Assembly (NCBI RefSeq): GCF_004027225.2
Contig: NC_046358.1
Coordinates: forward strand, 1,647,180-1,711,179
Source: Strigops habroptila
Taxonomy: Eukaryota > Chordata > Aves > Psittaciformes > Psittacidae
DNA: 64,000 nucleotides
Reading direction: 5' to 3'
The notes under the pieces were generated by a model. The model was not told the DNA's origin. It saw only the letters and a list, made by a program, of their open reading frames with translations, and did no database searches. A program made the translations under genes and the position numbers. This document shows positions 24,150 to 34,072 of the stretch, piece after piece (the stretch's first letter is position 1; every line of letters starts with the position of its first letter).

Positions 24150-24400
24150 TGAAATGGCAGAGGGGAGATTGAGATGAGCTCTGAGGCAGAAGCTCTTCCC
24201 TGTGAGGGTGCTGAGGCGCTGGCACAGGGTGCCCAGAGAAGCTGTGGCTGCCCCATCCCTGGTAGTGTTCAAGGCCAGGTTGGACACAGGGGCTTGGAGC
24301 AACCTGCTCTAGTGGAAGGTGTCTCTGCCTGTGGCAGGGGGTTGGAGCTGGAGGAGCTTTAAGCTCCCTTCCAAATCAAAGCACTCCGGAATTCTATGAA
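24150..24400 (+). mobile_element. CR1 LINE 3' fragment
   Basis: Plus-strand CR1 from GGCAGAGGGGAGATTGAG to the ATTCTATGA end. About 250 bp. Confidence 0.92.
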
Positions 24401-25859
24401 ATAAAGATGTGACAGTCTGATGGTCATCAAAGCCCTTGTGGTAAATGGGGACAAGTCATATCTGAGCCTCTGCTCTGCTGTGAATTTAAGTACGGGTGTA
24501 AAGAGCCTGAGTGCTGGTGGGAGGGAGGATTTGGGCTCTTCCTCTCCCCTCAACAGCCAAGGTGCTGGTGGCCTGGGTCGCCTGGTGAAGGTGCTGGAGG
24601 AACTGCAGCACCAAACTGTCTGCATCTGGAACTTCAAGCTGAGCTGCATTATTCATCCTGCAGATGCACACCCAGGTATTCTTAATAGCTCATTTTGCAT
24701 TCTTATAGTTCCTCTAAACAATCTTTGAATTATATATTTTTCTTTTCTCCCAAATTTGAATGAGGGTTCCCTTCCTCCCCCCCACCCCCGTTATGTTGCT
24801 TTTCCCACCTCAAAAGCCTTAGTTTTAGCTCAGTACCCAATAGAGAAGAAAGACATTCAAAACCACAGGGAAATCCTTTTCTACCCTCCTCCACTTCATT
24901 TCCATGACTAACAGTCTGGTGCCTTCCAGTAGAAAACCAGGGTTACATTAAAAACATCTAAAGCCACCTATATACTTCTTCTCCTTGCTTCGTCACACTT
25001 TCATAGATTGGTCTGCTCTTCCATTTGACCTATCCTTTGTGTTTTCTAAATGGCTGGAACAAGGTTATCATTTAATATTGGTCCTAAGGGTTTTCTAATG
25101 TCTCTTCACCCAGGAGAAGCTTTCAGGGCACACTGACACTCAGGATTCATCAGAATAACACTGGTAAATCTGACTTCATCCTGTTATATCCTCAAAGAGC
25201 AGTGTAGAATGATGCTTTTGAGTAAACTGTTGTGGAATCACTAGTGAAGTGTATGGAAATCAACCTTTCTGCTGGAAAGGACTCACTGTGGCCACCTCAA
25301 ACCATTCACACAGAATGCTTGTGTTTCAGCTCCATTATGTTTGTTTTCAGCTCCCTTCAATGCAATGTTCGATGATCCCTGTGGTAGTAAATGGCTTCCT
25401 CAGGGAAAGACTGAAAGAAAGAGGTGTGTGATGGATGGATAAATACAAAGCAAACTGTCCTGGATCTGTCTCCCTGAGTTGGTCTCTGCAGGAGAACTGG
25501 TCTTGGAGGTTTGGGGCAGCCAGAAGGGGTTTGGGGGGAGGAACTGAAAGGTTATTTTGCTGATCAAGTCAAAATAATTATCAGATGGAGGAGAGTCCTT
25601 TGGGAGCACAGTTTGCACAACACAAACCTCTGAGGTAAATGCCTCATCTAGGATAAAACCCCTCCACCAGCCACCCTGGAGCATCCTGCTCCTGAGCATC
25701 TCCCCTTCAACCCGCTGGATGGGCTTCAAAGGGAGCCGCAGGCACCGCATCCACCAGCGCCTTCCCTTTGAATCAAGCAGGTACAAAAGGGTTTGATAGG
25801 TCCAGTTTGACCCTGGTGCTGCTGCCTTTTACATGCTTGATGGTGTTTTTAATTTCAGT
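24401..25859. other. Intergenic spacer
   Basis: No gene recognised. The largest frame (25400-25786 minus) has no similarity I can name and lies in repeat-flanked spacer. Confidence 0.55.
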
Positions 25860-26142
25860 CTTCATCAGGGACTGTAGAGATAGGACAAGGCGTGATGATT
25901 TTAAACTGAAACAGGGGAAAAGTTCAGGTTGGATATAAGCAAGTTCTTCCCTGTGAGAGTGGTGAGGCACTGGAACAGGGTGCCCAGAGAAGCTGTGGCT
26001 GCCCCAGCCCTGGCAGTGTTCAAGGCCATATTGGACACAGGGGCTTGGAGCAACCTGCTCTAGTGCAAGGTGTCCCTGCCCGTGGCAGGGGGTTGGAGCT
26101 GGAGGAGCTTTAAGGTTCCTTCCAACACAAACCATTCTGTGA
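25860..26142 (+). mobile_element. CR1 LINE 3' fragment
   Basis: Plus-strand CR1 from TTCATCAGGGACTGTAGAG to ACCATTCTGTGAC. About 280 bp. Confidence 0.92.
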
Positions 26143-27015
26143 CAACCCATGGTGTGAAAAAAAGGGCCCTAGCAGGGGGTAGGAGGTTTGCTTCAAAAAA
26201 CCCCCTCATACCTGGTCCCATCTACAACTGATTTAGAGATATTTCATCAGCGATGTAGCCATCTGTAGCTCAATCTTCTGTCAGATAATTCATCTGCAGA
26301 GAGACTGAATGGGGGAGATAAGAATCTCCAAGCTAAAGCCTTAAAATTTTGCTTTATACATGGTATAATTTGTATTTTAACACCCTTTGGTGGATATTTG
26401 CGTTGGTCAGAGGAAACTCACTGCAATCACAGCAATGCTCTGCTGGAGTCAAGACCACTGCTCCGCCCTAACCTTATGCAGGGGGGGTTTCTTCAAAATG
26501 CAGATAAACTTAGAAATTAAACCAAAACCAAAACCCATTTCAAGTGCTTGGCTCTGTTGTGAAGAAAAGGCTGCACCAGAACTAATGAAGCTACAGAAGA
26601 GCACTGATTCAGTCTAGAAATTACAAGAAGAGAGAAAAAATCCTTAAAATTCCCAGAAAACACTGGTGAGAATACAAAATCTTCTCTGTTTTCCACATTT
26701 TGGAATGTATTTATTTGATTTCATTGTCTTTTACACTTGGATAGACAATATGTTTCTCAGAGTATCATTAGTGCAATGTATATGAATCATGGTAGAATTA
26801 TTCTCTTTTAGTTTCAGGCTGTGTAATGAGCTCCTTCACCTCTTTGACTTCAGAGCTTGGGCTAAAGACAGAAATACACCATTAAATAAATACACCATTT
26901 TCTATTGCATCTACTTTATGGATTAAACTCCACCTAAACTTCCACATTATTTCTCTCTCAGGGACATATTTCACTGATTCGTTTGGTTTCAATCCAAATC
27001 CATCGACTTGTAGAA
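26143..27015. other. Intergenic spacer upstream of OR at 27016
   Basis: AT-rich and without a recognised exon. It probably holds the leader exon or promoter of the next receptor. Confidence 0.5.
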
Positions 27016-27969
27016 ATGACGGATGGAGGAAACCTCACTGTTCTGTCCAGCTTCATCCTCTTGGGCTTCTCTAGTGCCCCACAGCTACAAACCACCATCT
27101 GCACAATCTTTTTATCCCTGTATGTCTTAATGGTGCTGGGGAACCTGATGATGATCCTGCTGATCAACACCGACCCCCAGCTCCACATCCCCATGTACTT
27201 CTTCCTGACTCACTTATCTTTCATGGATTTTTGCCTTTCCTCTGCTATCATCCCAAAAGCTCTGGAGACTTTCCTGCTGGGGAGAAGCCACATCTCCTTT
27301 TGGGGTTGCTTTGCCCAGATGTATATTTTCCTGGCTCTGGTTGTCTGTGAGTGCTTCCTCCTGGGGGTGATGGCTTACGACCGATACACGGCTGTGTGCA
27401 AGCCCCTGCTCTACACCACCACCATGTCCAGGGTGCGTTGCTATGGCATGATGGTGCTGGTGTACACCATCGGGTTCCTCACCTCCCTGGTGCACATAGT
27501 GCTGGTGGGGAGGTTGTCCTTCTGCCAGGCCAGGAGCATCGACCACTTCTTCTGCGAGCTGCCCACCCTCCTGCAGCTCTCCTGCTCAGACACCCACAGA
27601 AACAAGGTCATGTTGGTGTACAGCGCTGGGTTTAACATCATGGGCTCTGTGCTGATGATCCTGGTGTCCTACACCTACATCCTCCACACTGTCCTGCAGA
27701 TCCCTTTGGCCAGGAAGAGGCTGAAGGTCTTCTCTACCTGCGCCTCCCACTTGGCTGCCATCACCATCTTCTATGTACCCGGGATCCTCACCTATGTCCA
27801 GCCTCATGAGGCATCCTCATGGCATCAGGCGAAGCTGGTGTCGGTGTGCTACTCCATCCTGACCCCCACCCTCAATCCCCTCATCTACAGCCTGAGGAAC
27901 GAGGAGGTGAAGGGGGCCCTCAGGAGGCTGTGGGAGAGAAAGCTGGTGCCGTATCTATCCAGGTTTTAA
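27016..27969 (+). CDS. Olfactory receptor, class II, 317 aa, divergent TM6
   Basis: Complete single-exon odorant receptor. I chose the ATG at 27016 because the open frame further upstream has no ATG and 27016 gives the standard short OR N-terminus with an NLT sequon at residues 6-8. Hallmarks: VLGNLMMILL in TM1, [72 protein letters not shown] and [21 protein letters not shown]. The TM6 exit reads FYVPGILTYVQP in place of the common FYGT-IFMYL-P, and TM7 begins PTLNP rather than PMLNP. The receptor at 31784-32722 shares the FYVP form. Higher GC than the other receptors. No sign of decay. Confidence 0.96.
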   Translation: MTDGGNLTVLSSFILLGFSSAPQLQTTICTIFLSLYVLMVLGNLMMILLINTDPQLHIPMYFFLTHLSFMDFCLSSAIIPKALETFLLGRSHISFWGCFAQMYIFLALVVCECFLLGVMAYDRYTAVCKPLLYTTTMSRVRCYGMMVLVYTIGFLTSLVHIVLVGRLSFCQARSIDHFFCELPTLLQLSCSDTHRNKVMLVYSAGFNIMGSVLMILVSYTYILHTVLQIPLARKRLKVFSTCASHLAAITIFYVPGILTYVQPHEASSWHQAKLVSVCYSILTPTLNPLIYSLRNEEVKGALRRLWERKLVPYLSRF

Positions 27970-28384
27970 AAGCCCATTTGGAGCTCTTCAGTACTTTGGA
28001 GGTAAGGAAGGAATATGTGGAATATGTGGTCATGGAACTGATCATTACTGGTCATTTTTGGTCGTTATTGGTAACTATTGGTCATGAATACAGCTAAGGA
28101 GATCACACAGCATGTGCAGGGTATGGAGAAGCAGCACAATGAATGGTTGTCTTCAAACAGCTTCAGGTGGTTTTAATTGTGGCTTCAAAAATTCATCCAC
28201 ATAAGTATCAGCTCTTTCCTGGCAAGACTCAGACACCACCATGGTGGTTTGTGTCTGAATTGTGTTAAATGAAAGCATTGCCCACAAAAGGAAGCTCAGC
28301 CTGGAGGTAAAGCAGTGACCACTGTTTCCATTGCCTGCTAGAGAAGCTTTTTCTCAATGAAGAACTGAGGGAGGCAGAAGAGGG
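27970..28384. other. OR 3' flank
   Basis: No gene. A short imperfect repeat of TGGTCATTT/TGGTCGTTA words lies near 28050-28085. Confidence 0.5.
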
Positions 28385-28891
28385 TTTGATACAGCTCTGG
28401 TGTCCCAAACATAAGGACATGGAGCTGCTGGAGCAAGTCCAGAGGAGGTCAGGAGGATGATCAGCGGCTGGAGCAGCTCCCATATGGAGACAGGCTGAGA
28501 ACATTGGGGCTGTTCAGCCTGGAGAAGAGAAGCTGCATGGAGACCTCAGAGCAGCTCCCAGTGTCTGAAGGGGGCTGCAAGGATGCTGGAGAGGGACTCT
28601 TCATGAGGGGTTGGAGCGATAATACAGGGGGTGATGGGTTCAAGCTGAAACAGAGGAAGTTCAGGTTAGATATAAGGCAGAAGCTCTTCCCTGTGAGGGT
28701 GCTGAGGCGCTGGCACAGGGTGCCCAGAGAAGCTGTGGCTGCCCCATTCCTGGCAGTGTTCAAGGCCAGGTTGGACACAGGGGCTTGGAGCAACCTGCTC
28801 TAGTGGAAGGTGTCCCTGCCCATGGCAGGGGATTGGAACTGGAGGAGCTTTAAGGCCCCTTCCCACCCAAACCAGTCTGTGATTCTATGAT
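28385..28891 (+). mobile_element. CR1 LINE 3' fragment, about 505 bp
   Basis: Plus-strand CR1 starting in the ORF2 end (TGTCCCAAACATAAGGACAT, GGAGCTGCTGGAGCAAGTCC) and ending GTGATTCTATGA. Confidence 0.93.
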
Positions 28892-29525
28892 ACTGCCAGA
28901 GGCGATCCTGACATGAGGATCCAGTACATTTATCCAGTGTAAGTGAGCTGGAGCTGTGCTAAGGGCTTGTGATGGGAACACAAAGGTCAGCACGGTGTCA
29001 GAAGTGTGTCCCCACCAAAAATCTTCCTGGGATGTGTGGTCTTCACATCTATTCATCTTTTCCTTTTTGGACGCTCAGTAACAGGTCCATGCTTGATTTG
29101 ACCATGTCACATCTCTTCTGTATGTCATCACATTTTTGAAGTAGAAGATGCTTTAAATGAAACAGTAGATGGAGGGTTTTTAACATTTAATCGAAACACA
29201 CCATTTCTGTCTAATGAACTATCCAATTGCTGGAAGAACATGTACTTGTATAATGACAAACTGAATAAATTTATGTTTAAAAATAAGCATCTTTGGAAAC
29301 TGTGGTCTTCTGCAAAGAGCTGTGATGAATAATGAATGAATGCAATGGCAACCAGTCAAAACCTAATTCAAGCCGGTGTGAAGTGAAATGCGTCTAACTT
29401 TATAAGCTTTATAAGCTTTTAATCAAAGTTTCTGATGGGGTTTTAATGAAAAATAGAGGCATTTGGACAATTTCCTCCAGAAAAGAGAACACAACATCTG
29501 AAGCACCTTATTCAGATAGAATTAG
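28892..29525. other. Intergenic spacer
   Basis: AT-rich, nothing recognised. A small TATAAGCTT duplication lies near 29400-29420. Confidence 0.5.
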
Positions 29526-29812
29526 AGAGGGACTCTTCATCAGGGATTGTAGCGATAGGACAAAGGGTGATGGATTCAAACTGGCACAGGGGAAGTTCAG
29601 ATTAGATACAAGGCAGAAGTTCTTCCCTGTGAGGGTGCTGAGGCGCTGGCACAGGGTGCCCAGAGAAGCTGTGGCTGCCCCATCCCTGGCAGTGTTCAAG
29701 GCCAGGTTGGACACAGGGGCTTGGAGCAACCTGCTCTAGTGGAAGGTGTCCCTGCCCGTGGAACTGGATGAGCTTTAAGGTCCCTTCCAACCCAAACCAG
29801 TCTGATTCTGCA
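29526..29812 (+). mobile_element. CR1 LINE 3' fragment
   Basis: Plus-strand CR1 from GAGGGACTCTTCATCAGGG to CAGTCTGATTCTG, with a small internal deletion near 29759 compared with its relatives. Confidence 0.92.
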
Positions 29813-29989
29813 TAACTGGGGAGGGATGAGAATCATTAACTCACAGTAAAGGAGCTCTTTGCTCCTTTCTGCTCCATTCTTCCAGCCTCTGTGCACAGGC
29901 ATATATCAGAGGGGGCTGGATATGATGCTGCCACTTTGTTTAGGTCACTGGGTGGTGAAAAACCAGTTCTCCTCTCCCTGAGACATCAG

Positions 29990-30250
29990 GGCTTGCAGCC
30001 ACAGTAATTGCCATGGTCAGCATCACCTGGGACCTTCACACACACCCTCTGCCCCAGGCTCTATTTAAGCTCAGCCCTGGAGCTTGGACCATTTTCAGAG
30101 CTGTGCTATAACTGTGTTTAGTCCTAGTCTATAGCAATCGTGGCTTGAACTTGGCTCTTAGCTTCCCCTGGGCTATTGATGGAAGCTGCTGCTGTGCTCA
30201 GGCACAGGGGGACGATGCTCTGCTTTGAAGCCACCTTCATCTCCCAGCTC
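29990..30250. repeat. Unclassified dispersed block with TATA-like core, copy C
   Basis: Core CTATTTAAGCTCAGCC near 30060, with a preceding GC-rich lead and a following GGCTTGAACTTGGCTC stretch that resembles the flanks of the core at about 2274 and 6602. Homology is partial. This copy is outside the segmental duplication, so the block is dispersed. Confidence 0.35.
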
Positions 30251-31035
30251 ACCTTCCCATTGGGAGTAACTGGTCTTGGCTGCTCCCTGAGCCACCTTGC
30301 ATCATGCAAACAGCACAAACAACTCTTAATATTAGGCAAGACCCTCTAGTGTCCAAACTAGGGATAACGCAAGCTCTAATGGAAGGTAAGTGTTATAAAG
30401 ATCTCCTCCTCGTTGTCTGTGTCTGCCTCTTAGGGAAAATGACTTCTGCTCAGCTGTGTGCTCCAGATAGGTTTTGTTTTACTCTACATCAGGCATCCAC
30501 AATTCAGACTCCTACATCTCAGAGGAAAAAAGAAGTTTAAATTACAGGTATAACATACAGTGGGTGTGCTTAGTCATGATTTCTATGGCCACCTACAAGA
30601 AATGATGCTGGGAGTCCTTACCTTTTATTTTTAGCTATGAAAAACAAAATATCTGGACTAACTCGGGTACAGCCAAGTGCAAAGTAACATGAAGTAACAG
30701 ATGATCCTCCCTCTCGTTTAAAGCATCCAGGTCTCTATTTGTGGAATAGAGACCTTATTGCTAAAGGTCTCTAACAGGTTGCAGTTGGTTGTTTCTGCTT
30801 TAGAGAGCATGAAGTTCTGCAGCATCCCTCAGTGGTACCTTCTCAGCAACAGGTTGTGTTGAGGAAGAGTTGGGTGGGAGGAAATATCACTTACAGCAGC
30901 CCCACGACAAGAAAATAGGGGGGAAAACATACTTCTCCCTAAGTCATTACAGTCAATCACACTAAAATCCTTGGCAATAAGGAAAAATCCTACTCCCAGC
31001 TGCTGCTTCTCCTCTTAAAACAGACATAAGATGAA

Positions 31036-31108
31036 GCCCATGGCAGGGAGATTAGAAATAGATAGTCTTTAAGGTCCCTCCAACCCGAACTGTGTTGTGA
31101 TTCTATGA
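31036..31108 (+). mobile_element. Short CR1 3' tail
   Basis: Only the last 70 bases or so: CCCATGGCAGGG, then AAGGTCCCTCCAACCCGAAC, then GTGATTCTATGA. Confidence 0.8.
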
Positions 31109-31783
31109 ACTCGGCCTTTTCGGCTGAGCTGGGTGTTTGCAATGATAGGAAGGAAGGTGCAGGATAACAGACACAGCTCTGCTGCCTCCATGCTGGGATA
31201 TTCCAGTCACACAATGATTTACCTTCTTCCTGATGCTCAATCACAGCACGTACCACACTTATCCCCTGACAGATCAGAGATCTCTGCTTCTCCTCCCTTT
31301 CCTTACATTCCACTCCACAACACCCTGAAAGCAAATGGGATTGTATGTATTTCCCTGCATTAGCCCAAAGTAAAGTGATGATTTTTGGATGTACCTCCCC
31401 AAAACCCTTCATCCCTCCTTGAACTTGCCTCTGGATAAATCACTGCTTGAATCAGTGCAACTTCAGAAGCTAAACTAAAGAGGGAAATTCCTCATGGGCT
31501 TATTTTTATCACCTCCTACGATATCACATCATTTTCCCCCCAAAAAAACCCCAAGAGATGACAAGGAAATATTTATCAGAGACCTATACTGAGAGGATGT
31601 TTAACATCATTGAGTCTCTGCAGACTTTAAAGCATGGTTAGAATGTGCTGTACCTGCTCCTGTGAATACATTCAGTTCCTTCCTCCTCCAGACAGCTGAC
31701 ATAAAACTAGTTAAAAAGGGAAAGAGTAGGAGTTCTATCAACTGATTTGGACCAGTTTGGTCAGCGAGCAACTCACAACGAGG

Positions 31784-32722
31784 TTATTTTGCTGTTGCTT
31801 TTCTAAGGGCATCTTTAACGTCCTTGTTCCTCAAGCTGTAGATCAGAGGGTTGAGCATAGGGACGATGAGGGTGTAAAACACGGCGGTGACTTTCTCCAT
31901 CTCCAGGGAGTACTTGGAGGCTGGTTGCATGTGGCTGAGCCCCGCAGGGACATAGAACAAGGTAACAGTCAGGAGGTGGGAGGCACAAGTGGAGAAGGCT
32001 TTATGCCTTCCTGCAGCAGACCTAATCCTCAGGATGGATAAGAGGATGTACACATAGGAGGTGATGATGAGGAAGAGCACAGACATGGAAATGGTCCCAT
32101 TAAGGGTTACAAGCAAAAGCTCATTGAGGTGGCTGTTGGAGCAGGAGAGCTTCAGCAGAGGGTTAGTGTCACAGAAGTAATGGTTGATGGTGTTGGGACC
32201 ACAAAAAGGCAACAGCAGCAAAGAACAGGTTTGGATTAGTGAGTTCAAAATCCCCCCCATGTATGATGCAGCCACCAGCTGAACACAGACACCCTTGGGC
32301 ATGGAAACCGTGTAGAGCAGCGGGTTGCAGATGGCTACGTAGCGGTCATAAGCCATCACAGCCAGCAAGAACACCTCTGTGGTCACAAACATGAGGAAAA
32401 AGAAATGTTGCAGGAAGCAGGCAGGGTAAGAAATGGTTTTCTTTTCCAGCAAGAAGCCAAGAAGCAGCTTTGGAGCAAAGACAGAGGAGTAGCAAAGATC
32501 AACAACAGAGAGATTGCAGAGGAAGAAGTACATGGGGGTGTGCAGCTGGGGGCTTGTCTTGATCAGTGCCATCAGCACCAGATTGCCCATGAGGGTGATG
32601 AGATAAATCATGAAGAAGATTACAAAGAGAGGTGTCTGCAGCTTGGGATCACTGGTGAGTCCAAGGAGGATGAACTGGGTCACTGTGGTGTGGTTGCCTT
32701 GAGCCCTGTTACTGTATTGCAT
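31784..32722 (-). CDS. Olfactory receptor, class II, 312 aa
   Basis: Complete single-exon odorant receptor and the last OR before FEN1. The frame is open for 47 codons further upstream, but I place the start at the ATG 32722-32720, which gives the usual short N-terminus with an NHT sequon at residues 10-12 and [12 protein letters not shown]. Hallmarks: [11 protein letters not shown] in TM1, [61 protein letters not shown] and [23 protein letters not shown]6 ends [12 protein letters not shown], an unusual form shared in part with the receptor at 27016. Intact. Confidence 0.95.
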   Translation of the reverse strand: MQYSNRAQGNHTTVTQFILLGLTSDPKLQTPLFVIFFMIYLITLMGNLVLMALIKTSPQLHTPMYFFLCNLSVVDLCYSSVFAPKLLLGFLLEKKTISYPACFLQHFFFLMFVTTEVFLLAVMAYDRYVAICNPLLYTVSMPKGVCVQLVAASYMGGILNSLIQTCSLLLLPFCGPNTINHYFCDTNPLLKLSCSNSHLNELLLVTLNGTISMSVLFLIITSYVYILLSILRIRSAAGRHKAFSTCASHLLTVTLFYVPAGLSHMQPASKYSLEMEKVTAVFYTLIVPMLNPLIYSLRNKDVKDALRKATAK

Positions 32723-33512
32723 AGCAGCATCCCTGTGGGAAGGAGGAGAAATGGAGTGAAACAGGGAAGAGCAATGCTGTGGCTTGCATGTGGTGCTGCT
32801 ATCAGCCTGTATTCTGTTAGGCTGGGCATTAAAACAACAAAGATTTGATAGTTGAGGCAACATCTAAGTGCGGTTATTGGTGAATCCTCACGGGCAGAGA
32901 AACTCATCCAAAACCTTTCAGAAATGGCATTTTGTCCCTCAATCATGAGGCTGCATCAGACTTTTTCGTTTTAAAAACCCAACCCCAATCTTGAACAGTT
33001 TGGAGAAGGGGTGAAGCATTTGCAAACCTGTTATCTTGTTTCATTAAGAAAGCAGAAAAAGGGACTGTGTTTCGTTTGCCCCATGAGAAAGACTAGACCC
33101 ACCTCAGTATGATGTCCCAGGAGCCCTGAATCCACCACCCCAGCTCTGATACAGGTTTGCTGGATCCCCAGCTCCCCACAACAACTCATTGAGTGAGATA
33201 CTGAAGACTCAGAAGGGTTCCTTGGCAGCATGGGACAGAAAGTCCTGTCCTAGACAGCTAAAATAGGCTGAGCTGCCATTTCTGTCAGTAGTTTTGGCCT
33301 ATTCCCCCAAGAATGGCAAATCACATTCAGACAGGAGGTTAGTGCACTTATCTTTTGTTATCTGCTCCAGCTCAAGTATTATTTTCTTGGTTTTCCCCAC
33401 TCAAGGTCAGGAAGGCATTGGCAGGCTGCTTCTCACAACTGTGAGACTAAGAAATGAACTGTACATAATGTTATATAGATAACAGAATGCTGTTAGCTTT
33501 ATTTGTGGGAAT
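32723..33512. other. Spacer upstream of OR at 32722
   Basis: No other gene recognised. The first 140 bases are open in the receptor frame but read as 5' leader. Confidence 0.5.
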
Positions 33513-34072
33513 TCATAGAACCTCGGAGTGATTTGGTCTGGAAGGGAGCTTAAAGCTCCTCCAGCTCTAACCCCCTGCCATGGGCAGGGACATCATCCAC
33601 TAGAGCAGGTTGCTCCAAGCCCCTGTGTCCAACCTGGCCTTGAACACTGCCAGGGATGGGGCAGCCACAGCTTCTCTGGGCACCCTGTGCCAGCGCCTCA
33701 GCACCCTCACAGGGAAGAGCTTCTGCCTCAGAGCTCATCTCAATCTTCCCTCTGGCAGGTTAAAGCCATTCCCCTTGGCCTGTCCCTACAGGCCCTTGTC
33801 CAAAGCCCCTCTCCAGGTTTCCTGGAGCCCCTTTAGGCACTGGAGCTGCTCTAAGGGCTCCCCTTCAGGAGCCTTCTCTTCTCCAGGCTGCCCCAGCCCA
33901 GCTCTCTCAGCCTGGCTCCAGAGCAGAGCTGCTCCAGAGCAGAGCTGCTCCAGCCCTCCCAGCATCTCCGTGGCCTCCTCTGGCCTCGCTCCAACAGCTC
34001 CACATCCCTCTTGTGTTGTTGCCTCAGAGCTAGAAGCAGGACTGCAAGGGGGGGTCTCCCCAGAGCAGAGTA
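33513..34072 (-). mobile_element. CR1 LINE 3' fragment, about 560 bp
   Basis: Minus-strand CR1 with its tail at 33513. It reaches the block GGGGTCTCCCCAGAGCAGAG near 34052, so it is one of the longer copies. A short internal duplication of CTCCAGAGCAGAGCTG lies near 33917-33950. Confidence 0.93.

Larger units (their letters stand above)
29813..31783. other. Intergenic spacer between convergent ORs
   Basis: No gene recognised. It contains the third TATA-like block (about 29990-30250) and a short CR1 tail (31036-31108), both listed. Confidence 0.55.

Noticed and set aside
26983-27015. Upstream start for the OR at 27016
   Set aside because: The first codon there is TTG, not ATG; the ATG at 27016 fits the family.
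32723-32863. 47-codon N-terminal extension of the OR
   Set aside because: ORs have short N-termini with an early sequon; the extension has no receptor feature and reads as 5' leader.
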